Positions 5,102-10,410 of a DNA stretch of 10,410 bases are shown in pieces. This stretch comes from SHYG01 sp041485445 (GTDB lineage: Bacteria > Chloroflexota > Dehalococcoidia > Lucifugimonadales > UBA3495). The notes under the pieces are model-generated. The model ran no database searches. It saw only the letters and a list, made by a program, of their open reading frames with translations, and had not been told where the DNA came from. Each line of letters begins with the position of its first letter. Within the stretch, counting starts at the first letter, position 1. A program made the position numbers and the translations under genes. The stretch lies in assembly GCA_041485445.1 (NCBI GenBank), contig JBGPJN010000096.1, positions 1 to 10,410 of the forward strand, written 5' to 3'.

Positions 5102-6385
5102 ATGTCCGACGTCAAAACCACCATCAAGCAATGCGCCATTGAGCTGGGCTTCGACCTGGTGCGGGTGACCTCCGCCGCGGAGTTCGACCATGACCGGGCC
5201 ATCGCCCTGGAGCGCCTGGACCGCGGGCTCATGGATGGGCTGCCCTGGTACACCCAGGCCCGGGTCCAGCGGGGCAGCCGGCCCCAGGAGCTGCTGCTCA
5301 GCGCCCGGTCCATCATCTGCCTGGGGTTGAGCTACTGGCGGGCCGACGGTACGGCGGCAGACCCCGACCCCGCTGGTGGTTCGACAGGCCCCGACAAAGT
5401 CGGGATCCCGATGCGTCGGGACTCACCACGAGCGGAACTGGCCCCGGCCCTGGCCGGGCGGGTGGCGCGGTACGCCCAGGGACGGGACTACCACACGGTG
5501 ATGAAGCGGCGGATGCGGGAGTACGTGGCCGGGCTGGCCGCGCGGCTGGACCGGGACATCGCCGCCCGCTGGTACGTGGACGACGGCCCCATGCTGGACC
5601 GGGCGGCCGCGGCGCGGGCCGGGCTGGGCTGGTTCGGCAAGCACACCAACATCCTCACCAGCAGCCACGGCTCCTGGGTGGTGCTGGGCCAGGTCATCAC
5701 CGACCTGGAGCTGGAGCCGGACCCGCCCCTGCAGAAGAGCTGCGGCCAGTGCAGCCGGTGCATGCCGGCCTGCCCCACGGGAGCCATCGTGGCGCCCTAC
5801 GTCATCGACAACACCCGCTGCATCTCCTACCTCACCATTGAACACCGGGGGGCCATCCCCCGGGAGCTGCGGCCCCAGATGCGGGACTGGGTCTTTGGCT
5901 GCGACCTGTGCCAGGAGGTCTGCCCGGTGAACCGCCATGCCCAGCCCAGCGGGGAGGCCGCCTTTGGCCGGAAGGACTTGGCCCTGCTGGACCTGGTGGG
6001 GCTGCTGCGCATGACCGAAGGGGAGTTCCGCGCCCGGTTCCGGGGCACGCCCATATTAAGAGCCAAGCGGGTGGGGCTGCAGCGCAACGCCTGCGTGGCC
6101 CTGGGCAACCGCCGGGACCCGGCGGCGGCGGCGGCCCTGGCCCGCGCCCTGCGGGAGGCGGAGCCTCTGGTGCGCAGCCACGCCGCCTGGGCCCTGGGAG
6201 AGATTGGCGGGGATGATGCCAGGGCGGCCCTGGCGCAGGCCAGGGAGCGGGAGGCGGACCCGGAGGTGCTGGCGGAGATTGGGCTGGCACTACAGGAGCT
6301 TGAGGGATGCCGGGCCGGGGACGAAATCCCCCCTTGCCCCCCTTTACGAAAGGGGGTTGGGCGGATTTCCTACCAGCAGTTGTGA
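5102..6385 (+). CDS. queG: Epoxyqueuosine reductase
   Basis: QueG reduces epoxyqueuosine to queuosine in the tRNA anticodon, using cobalamin and two [4Fe-4S] clusters. The 427-residue protein has the N-terminal cobalamin-binding region, the active-site segment YVDDGPMLDRAAA (158-170; Asp160 matches the catalytic Asp), GWFGKHTNIL (176-185), a first ferredoxin motif CGQCSRCMPACP (214-225), NTRCISYLTIEHRG (237-250) and a second cluster motif CDLCQEVCP (267-275). HEAT-like repeats follow (about 325-400). Two oddities come from DNA repeats: residues 91-111 (AGGSTGPDKVGIP...) sit where other QueGs have a short loop before GRVARYAQG, and residues 408-423 come from a second hairpin repeat. ATG 5102 is chosen because upstream codons in this frame cross the promoter and are unconserved. 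Confidence 0.95.
   Translation: MSDVKTTIKQCAIELGFDLVRVTSAAEFDHDRAIALERLDRGLMDGLPWYTQARVQRGSRPQELLLSARSIICLGLSYWRADGTAADPDPAGGSTGPDKVGIPMRRDSPRAELAPALAGRVARYAQGRDYHTVMKRRMREYVAGLAARLDRDIAARWYVDDGPMLDRAAAARAGLGWFGKHTNILTSSHGSWVVLGQVITDLELEPDPPLQKSCGQCSRCMPACPTGAIVAPYVIDNTRCISYLTIEHRGAIPRELRPQMRDWVFGCDLCQEVCPVNRHAQPSGEAAFGRKDLALLDLVGLLRMTEGEFRARFRGTPILRAKRVGLQRNACVALGNRRDPAAAAALARALREAEPLVRSHAAWALGEIGGDDARAALAQAREREADPEVLAEIGLALQELEGCRAGDEIPPCPPLRKGVGRISYQQL
5372..5433. repeat. Palindromic repeat inserted in frame inside queG
   Basis: Outer arms GCTGGTGGT (5372-5380) and ACCACGAGC (5425-5433) are complementary at 8 of 9. Between them are two perfect hairpins: CCCGAC-AAA-GTCGGG (5390-5404) and TCCCGA-TGCG-TCGGGA (5406-5421). 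The words GGTTCGACAGGC and ACTCACCACGAGC resemble a dispersed palindromic repeat common in environmental bacteria (GTTCGTGGTGAGCCTGTCGAAC type). The whole can fold as a three-way cruciform. It is read without a stop as QueG residues 91-111. Confidence 0.75.
6323..6369. repeat. Second palindromic repeat, at the 3' end of queG
   Basis: Outer arms GAAATCC (6323-6329) and GGATTTC (6363-6369) are perfectly complementary, and the centre is a perfect hairpin CCCCCTTT-ACG-AAAGGGGG (6338-6356). This resembles the C-run/G-run dispersed repeats of many environmental genomes. It supplies the last conserved-looking break in QueG: residues 408-423 are encoded by it and the stop follows at 6383-6385. There is no T-run after the hairpin, so it is not a classic terminator. 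Confidence 0.75.
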
Positions 6386-6398
6386 GGACACCGAGGCC

Positions 6399-7205
6399 AT
6401 GACCGGACGCATCTTTCTGGCCAACGTGGGGGCCAACGCCTCCCACCCCTTCGCCAGCCCCATCTTTGACGACGGCGCCTTTGAGGTGTTGCCCATCCCC
6501 GAGGCCGTCAACCTGCCGGGCGCCAGCCTGGTGCGCTACGGGATGTTGCGCTCCTTCAACCACCCGGAGGAGGACCTGTGCGCCTACCTGCCCCGCCGGT
6601 GGTGGGACTGGCCCTGCCACGCCGACCCGGAGTTCCACACCTGCACCTACGGTGACGATTGCGACACCGCCCCCCGGGGAGCGGCGCTGCGGGCCATGGG
6701 CCCCGGGGATTTTATATTTTTCATCGCCCGCCTCGTTTCACCGCCGAAGAAGGGCCCTGGGAAGAGTGCGGGTCATCCCGGTTTTTACCTCATCGGCTAC
6801 CTGGAGGTGGACCGGGTGCTGGCCTCGGTGCGACAGCCGCCGGCGGCGCCGGAGATGGAGGTCTTCGGCAACAACGCCCACATCCGCCGCGCCCTGGCCG
6901 ATGCCGGGCGGTGGGACAGCTTCTGGGTGTTCAAGGGCTCGGCCTGCTCCCGCCGGTTCCGCCGGGCGGTGCCGGTTACCCAGGCCCTGGCCCAAAGCGT
7001 GTTGCGCGACGCCACCGGCGGGCCGTGGCGGTGGGACGGCCACCGCTCGGTGTTGCAGACCATCGGCTCGTACACGCGGAGCTGCCGCTGCGTCATTGAC
7101 CCGGGCCAGCCCGGGGGCGCCCTGCGGGCGGCTTTGCTGTGGCGGGCGGTGGCGGAGGCCGATGGGCTGGAGGCGTTGCCGCCGGGACTGCGGCAGCGGC
7201 CGTAG
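6399..7205 (+). CDS. Nmad3-like putative nucleotide-modification-associated protein
   Basis: The 268-residue product has a layout I associate with Nmad3 (nucleotide modification associated domain 3): an N-terminal strand and loop FLANVGANASHPFASPIF-DDGAFEVLPIPE (6-35), then HADPEFHTCTYGD (74-86), GPGDFIFFIARL (101-112), FYLIGYLEV (129-137), NNAHIRRAL (158-166) and WVFKGSACSRRFRRAVPV (176-193). The GDFIFF...FYLIGYLEV part reads like a PUA/EVE-type beta barrel, which is inference. Nmad domains were named for genomic association with base-modifying enzymes, chiefly in phages; the biochemical activity is unknown. ATG 6399 lies 13 nt after the queG stop, with GAGG at 6393-6396, so co-transcription with queG is likely. 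The longer in-frame start at 6204 overlaps queG and its repeat and is rejected. Confidence 0.6.
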   Translation: MTGRIFLANVGANASHPFASPIFDDGAFEVLPIPEAVNLPGASLVRYGMLRSFNHPEEDLCAYLPRRWWDWPCHADPEFHTCTYGDDCDTAPRGAALRAMGPGDFIFFIARLVSPPKKGPGKSAGHPGFYLIGYLEVDRVLASVRQPPAAPEMEVFGNNAHIRRALADAGRWDSFWVFKGSACSRRFRRAVPVTQALAQSVLRDATGGPWRWDGHRSVLQTIGSYTRSCRCVIDPGQPGGALRAALLWRAVAEADGLEALPPGLRQRP

Positions 7206-7267
7206 GGGCGCCCCACCGGCTACGTCCATGACTGCTTAGTTGGGATGTAATTGCAACAGAGATGGCT

Positions 7268-7288
7268 CCCTCTCCCCCTGGGAGAGGG
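7268..7288. repeat. Perfect hairpin repeat between convergent genes
   Basis: CCCTCTCCC (7268-7276), loop CCT and GGGAGAGGG (7280-7288) form a perfect 9-bp stem, followed by CTGGGGTGAGGG. This wording is typical of a widespread dispersed repeat of the CCCTCTCCC type. It lies in the 101-nt gap between the 3' ends of the Nmad3-like and EVE genes, and could slow or end transcription in both directions, although no T-run follows. Confidence 0.7.
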
Positions 7289-7306
7289 CTGGGGTGAGGG
7301 TGATTC

Positions 7307-7792
7307 CTACCGCTCCGGCTCCGGGAACAGTTGCCCCCGGTACGAGGGTCCCAGGGCCAGCTTCTTCATCTCCTCTTCGATGAGGAAGAAGTCCCGCTTG
7401 GGCAGCAGGTGCAGGTTGCCCTGAAAGGCCATGTACCAGATCTCCGGGGGCCAGCGCCGGACGTAGTCCAGCCGGGGCGCCAGTTGGTTGGCGTCGATGT
7501 ACTGGGCTTCCTCCAGCACCACCTCCGGCTTGATCTGCATGCGGCAAGGCCAGTCGGTCTTGCCCTCCTTCTCCCAGATCTGGCTATCGTCCTCAAAGTA
7601 GCCCGAGGTGAGGGTGGCGGTGGCGGTGAACCGGCGGATGCCCGATACGTAGTAGAGCAGCCGGTCCCCGATCTCCACCCGCTGGACCTTGCGGCGGTGC
7701 TGGGCCTTGAGACCCTGGATCGTGAAGCCCCGCTCGCGGGTGATGCGGAAGTTGTCGGGGTTGCAGATGAGCATCCAGAAGTTGCGCGGCAT
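7307..7792 (-). CDS. EVE domain-containing protein (PUA-like modified-base reader)
   Basis: The 161-residue protein is essentially one EVE domain. It opens with FWMLICNPDNFRITRERGF (5-23), continues with IQGLKAQHRRKVQRVEIGDRLLYYVSGI (25-52; GDRLLYYV is the classic PUA-like turn and strand), TATATLTSGYFED (56-68) and PCRMQIKPEVVLEEAQYI (82-99), and ends with the typical FQGNLHLLPKRDFFLIEEE (123-141). EVE domains recognise modified bases such as 5-methyl- or 5-hydroxymethylcytosine in DNA and occur in prokaryotic defence and RNA contexts. ATG 7792 is preceded by GAGGT at good distance; the longer ATG at 7816 lacks this. It is convergent with the Nmad3-like gene. With no fused nuclease it is a stand-alone reader with unknown partner. 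Confidence 0.88.
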   Translation of the reverse strand: MPRNFWMLICNPDNFRITRERGFTIQGLKAQHRRKVQRVEIGDRLLYYVSGIRRFTATATLTSGYFEDDSQIWEKEGKTDWPCRMQIKPEVVLEEAQYIDANQLAPRLDYVRRWPPEIWYMAFQGNLHLLPKRDFFLIEEEMKKLALGPSYRGQLFPEPER

Positions 7793-7879
7793 GGTTGACC
7801 TCAGAAGGCGAAGCATTGGTGGAACTGGTAGTTGGCCCGCTCCGCCATCACATCAATAATTGTACCATTCTTGAGTTGC

Positions 7880-8062
7880 CGCGCCCTTGCGAGCCTTGCC
7901 CGGCACAGAGTTGTTTCATTCTCGGCCTGCCCGTAGGGGCGCACCTGCGTGTGCGCCCTGGCAGGAACCTTCAGCCGAAGGGCAGACACATAGGTCTGCC
8001 CCTACCTCCGTGGAAAATGAAACGGCCCTGCTGCCCGGCAAGCCAGGGAAGGCCCCGGAGGC
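7880..8062. repeat. Large nested palindrome (MITE-like element) in a 381-nt gene-free stretch
   Basis: The stretch 7793-8173 holds no credible gene. Its core, 7913-8023, is a nested inverted repeat: GTTTCATT (7913-7920) pairs with AATGAAAC (8016-8023), GTAGGGGC (7933-7940) with GCCCCTAC (7998-8005), and inside are two perfect 8-bp hairpins, GGGCGCAC/GTGCGCCC (7937-7958) and GGGCAGAC/GTCTGCCC (7980-8001). Symmetry continues outward less perfectly: TTGCCCGGCA (7896-7905) against TGCCCGGCAA (8032-8041) at 9 of 10, and about 15 of 21 beyond. It looks like a non-autonomous mobile or structural element. No transposase and no clear target-site duplication is seen. Confidence 0.75.
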
Positions 8063-8074
8063 GGGCGGTGGCCA

Positions 8075-8103
8075 TTGTCCCGCCTGTCCGGTTGATGTAA
8101 CAT
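8075..8103 (+). promoter_or_regulatory. Weak promoter candidate for the thiolase-like gene
   Basis: TTGTCC (8075-8080) and TAACAT (8098-8103) match the sigma70 -35 and -10 boxes at 4 of 6 each with 17-nt spacing. The TTGATG at 8092 is a rival -35 without a good -10 partner. Placement just downstream of the palindrome and upstream of the gene is reasonable, but the match is modest. Confidence 0.25.
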
Positions 8104-8173
8104 CCCCTGGTAAGCAAATGGTAATCTGAACAGCACGGTGGGTGCGCCACCCAAAGACCGGAGGTAGGGGACC

Positions 8174-9349
8174 ATGCGAGCCAGGGCTTCACGAGAGCGG
8201 GACATTGCCATCGTGGGGGTGGCGGAGTCGGACCAGATGGGCACGGTGCCCAACAAGTCATCGCTGCAGCACCATGCCGAGGCGGCGTACAACGCCCTGG
8301 AGGACGCGGGCCTGCGCAAGAGCGACGTCAACGGGCTCCTCACCGCCGGGTTCTCCACCCTGGCCACCGCCGAGTACATGGGAATCCAGCCCAGCTTCAC
8401 CGACAACACCTCGGTGGGCGGCTCGTCCTTCGTGATCCACGTGGCCCACGCCGCCGCCGCCATCCGCGCCGGCTACTGCGACGTGGCGCTGATTACCCAC
8501 GGGCAGGCGGGCCGGTCCACCCGCGCGCGGGTGCCCGCCGACGCCAACCTGCCGGTGGCCCAGTACGAAACGCCCTACGGCATGATCGGCCAGCCCATCA
8601 ACTACGCCATGGCCTGCACCCGGTACATGCACGAGTACGGGGAGGAGCGCACCCGCCAGGGCATGGCGGAGATCGCCGTGGCCACCCGCAAGTGGGCCAA
8701 CCTGAACCCCAAGGCGGCGATGCACGACACGCCCATGAGCTTCGACGAGTACCACAACTCCCGCTATGTGGCCTGGCCCTTCCACCTGCCCGACTGCTGC
8801 CTGGTCACCGACTCGGGCGCGGCCATCATCGTCACCACCGCCGAGCGGGCCCGCAGCCTGCCCAAGAAGCCGGTGTGGGTGCTGGGGGCCGCCGAGGGCC
8901 ACGACCACAACATCATCAGCATGATGCCGTCCTTCACCTCCATGATCGCCCGGGAGACCGGCCCCAAGGCCCTGGCGCGGGCGGGGGTCACCCACGGCGA
9001 CCTGGACCTGACCATGATCTACGACTCCTTCACCTACACGGCGATGCTGACCCTGGAGGGCCTGGGTTTCTGCAAGCCCGGGGAGGCCGCCGATTTTGTG
9101 GCCAACCAGCGCACCGCCCCCGGCGGCGACTTTGCCCTGAATACCAACGGCGGCGGCCTATCCTACACCCACCCTGGGATGTACGGCAGCTTCCTGCTGG
9201 TGGAGGCGGTGCGCCAGCTCCGGGGGGAGTGCGGCGCCCGCCAGGTGCATCACTGGAAGGACCCTCGCCAGGACCCCAAGATCGCCCTGGTCAACGGCAC
9301 CGGCGGAGCATTGTCCTCCACTGGCACCGTGGTGCTGGCCACGGACTGA
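8174..9349 (+). CDS. Thiolase-fold protein lacking the catalytic cysteines (SCP-x/Ltp-like)
   Basis: This 391-residue protein has the thiolase fold of the SCP-x / non-specific lipid-transfer branch: DIAIVGVAESD (10-20), HAEAAYNALEDAGL (34-47), DVNGLLTAGF (51-60), a nucleophile-elbow region TSVGGSSFVIHVAHAAAAI (79-97), DCCLVTDSGAAIIV (207-220), YDSFTYTAMLTLEGLGFC (283-300), TNGGGLSYTHPGMYG (324-338, with His333 kept) and NGTGGALSSTG (374-384). The nucleophilic Cys position reads VGGSS and the C-terminal Cys motif reads NGTGG, so classical thiolysis is unlikely. Relatives include the steroid side-chain aldolase Ltp2, which needs a DUF35 partner; none is here. Start ATG 8174 has a strong GGAGGT (8160-8165). 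Substrate unknown. Confidence 0.88.
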   Translation: MRARASRERDIAIVGVAESDQMGTVPNKSSLQHHAEAAYNALEDAGLRKSDVNGLLTAGFSTLATAEYMGIQPSFTDNTSVGGSSFVIHVAHAAAAIRAGYCDVALITHGQAGRSTRARVPADANLPVAQYETPYGMIGQPINYAMACTRYMHEYGEERTRQGMAEIAVATRKWANLNPKAAMHDTPMSFDEYHNSRYVAWPFHLPDCCLVTDSGAAIIVTTAERARSLPKKPVWVLGAAEGHDHNIISMMPSFTSMIARETGPKALARAGVTHGDLDLTMIYDSFTYTAMLTLEGLGFCKPGEAADFVANQRTAPGGDFALNTNGGGLSYTHPGMYGSFLLVEAVRQLRGECGARQVHHWKDPRQDPKIALVNGTGGALSSTGTVVLATD

Positions 9350-9351
9350 GT

Positions 9352-10410
9352 ATGGACATTGCGATTATTGGCCTGCCCCAGAGCGGCAAGACCACCCTGT
9401 TCAACGCCCTGACCAAGGGCAAGGCCGACACCACCGGCGGCGCGGGCGGCGAGATGCACGTGGGCGTGGTGAAGGTGCCGGACCCCCGCCTGCAGGTGCT
9501 GGCCGGCATTTACCACCCCCGGAAGGTGACCCCCGCGGAGATCAAGTACTGGGACCTGCCCGGCCCCGAGGCCTTGGCCCGGTCCCAGGGCATTGGGGGC
9601 CGCTTCCGCAACACCCTGCAGGCCGCCGACGCCTACCTCCTGGTGGTGCGGGCCTTCACCAACCCGGCGGTGCCGCATCCTCAGGATAGCATAGACCCCA
9701 AGCGCGACCTGCTGGCAATGCTGGGGGAGCTGACCTTCGCCGACCTGGAGGTGCTGGAGCGGGTGGTCCAACGGCAGGAGGAAGGCTTCAAGAAGTCCAA
9801 AGCCGCGGATCGTCCGACACTGGTGCGCCAGCAAGAGGCGGTGCAAAAGGTCCGCCGGGACATTGAGGCCGACATTCCCCTGCGCCGCCAGTCGCTGACT
9901 GAGTCGGAGGCCGCCGTGATGGTCAACTACGGGCTCCTCACCGGCAAGCCGGTCATTGTAGTCTTCAACACCGACGAGTCGGGGCCGGAGCTGTCCTTCG
10001 ATGGGACAGGGACAGGGCTGGGACTGGAGCCGGCGGTGACCGCCGGGCTGGGGCAGGTCAACGCCTGCGCCCGTCTGGAGGCGGAGCTGGCGCTGATGTC
10101 CGAGGCCGAGGAACAGGAGTTCCGCCAGGCCCTGGGCCAGGGGGAACCGGCCCGGGACCGGGTGATCCAGGTCAGCTACCAGACCCTGGGGCTCGTCTCC
10201 TTCCTCACCGTGGGCGAGGACGAGGTGCGGGCCTGGAGCATCCCGGCGGAGATGCCGGCCCAGAAGGCGGCAGGCACGATCCATACCGACTTCACCCGCG
10301 GGTTCATCCGCGCCGAGGTCATCCCCTACGCGGACCTGGTGCGCTGCGGCAGCACCGCCCAGGGTCGCAAGGAAGGAGTGCTGCGGTCGGAGGGCAAGAC
10401 CTACCCGGTG
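9352..10410 (+). CDS. ychF: YchF/OLA1-type ATPase, divergent, 3' end cut by the window
   Basis: The 353 visible residues cover nearly the whole protein; roughly the last ten to fifteen are missing. The P-loop is GLPQSGKTTLFNALT (7-21), where usual YchF has GLPNVGKST. Switch II is DLPG (68-71), and the base-specificity motif is NTDE (206-209), the NxxE form that makes YchF prefer ATP to GTP. A coiled region (about 135-180) is followed by the C-terminal TGS-like domain with the hallmark LVSFLTVGEDEVRAWSI (281-297) and TDFTRGFIRAEVI (312-324). YchF binds ribosomes and is linked to stress and redox responses. ATG 9352 is 2 nt after the thiolase-like stop, so the two are probably one operon. The G domain is less conserved than the TGS part. 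Confidence 0.92.
   Translation, partial: MDIAIIGLPQSGKTTLFNALTKGKADTTGGAGGEMHVGVVKVPDPRLQVLAGIYHPRKVTPAEIKYWDLPGPEALARSQGIGGRFRNTLQAADAYLLVVRAFTNPAVPHPQDSIDPKRDLLAMLGELTFADLEVLERVVQRQEEGFKKSKAADRPTLVRQQEAVQKVRRDIEADIPLRRQSLTESEAAVMVNYGLLTGKPVIVVFNTDESGPELSFDGTGTGLGLEPAVTAGLGQVNACARLEAELALMSEAEEQEFRQALGQGEPARDRVIQVSYQTLGLVSFLTVGEDEVRAWSIPAEMPAQKAAGTIHTDFTRGFIRAEVIPYADLVRCGSTAQGRKEGVLRSEGKTYPV

Noticed and set aside
5372..5433. queG as a pseudogene broken by the repeat
   Set aside because: The frame stays open and all downstream catalytic and cluster motifs are intact, so the gene is probably functional.
6323..6369. Rho-independent terminator at the end of queG
   Set aside because: The hairpin is inside the reading frame and is followed by TTGGGCGG, not a T-run, and the next gene is 13 nt after the stop; it fits a dispersed repeat better.
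7795..8129. Short open frames in the gap between the EVE and thiolase-like genes
   Set aside because: They lie across the nested palindrome, have no good ribosome site and no recognisable protein features.
1..10410. tRNA or rRNA genes
   Set aside because: No cloverleaf with T-loop consensus and no rRNA-like sequence was recognised by eye on either strand; a covariance-model scan would be needed to be certain.

Overview
This window is GC-rich, tightly packed bacterial DNA, with short gaps, GTG and TTG starts, and stop/start overlaps. The gene set (DUF433/DUF5615 toxin-antitoxin pair, folP-folK, a GroEL without its own groES, a dUTPase-like protein, QueG with C-terminal HEAT-like repeats, an EVE protein, a cysteine-less thiolase-like protein and a divergent YchF) and the dense scatter of short palindromic repeats fit a Chloroflexota-type genome, perhaps Dehalococcoidia-like. 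That placement is inference; the window has no rRNA or other taxonomic marker.

Layout. 1-519: the end of a DUF433 antitoxin overlapping a DUF5615 PIN-like toxin. 545-1929: folP and folK, two folate-pathway enzymes overlapping by 4 nt. 1933-3713: a CIRCE-like operator and a sigma70-like promoter in front of a divergent groEL. 3827-4345: a dUTPase/dCTP deaminase family gene. 4354-4482: an imperfect inverted repeat between convergent genes. 4485-4910 (minus): a small helix-turn-helix plus coiled-coil protein. 5102-7205: queG, followed 13 nt later by an Nmad3-like gene. 7307-7792 (minus): an EVE-domain protein, convergent with the Nmad3-like gene. 7793-8173: a gene-free stretch holding a large nested palindrome. 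8174-10410: a thiolase-like gene and, 2 nt on, a YchF-like ATPase cut by the window end.

How the genes relate. FolK and FolP catalyse successive steps of dihydropteroate synthesis. The most suggestive cluster is queG, the Nmad3-like gene and the EVE gene. QueG makes queuosine (7-deazaguanine chemistry), Nmad3 was named for association with nucleotide modification, and EVE domains are PUA-like folds that bind modified bases. This may be a modified-nucleotide neighbourhood, but only queG and the Nmad3-like gene look co-transcribed.

A second theme is at least five hairpin-rich repeats. Two lie inside the queG reading frame without breaking it: one encodes an internal loop near residues 91-111 and one encodes most of the C-terminal tail. 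The others sit in intergenic DNA. No CRISPR array, tRNA, rRNA or transposase gene was seen.
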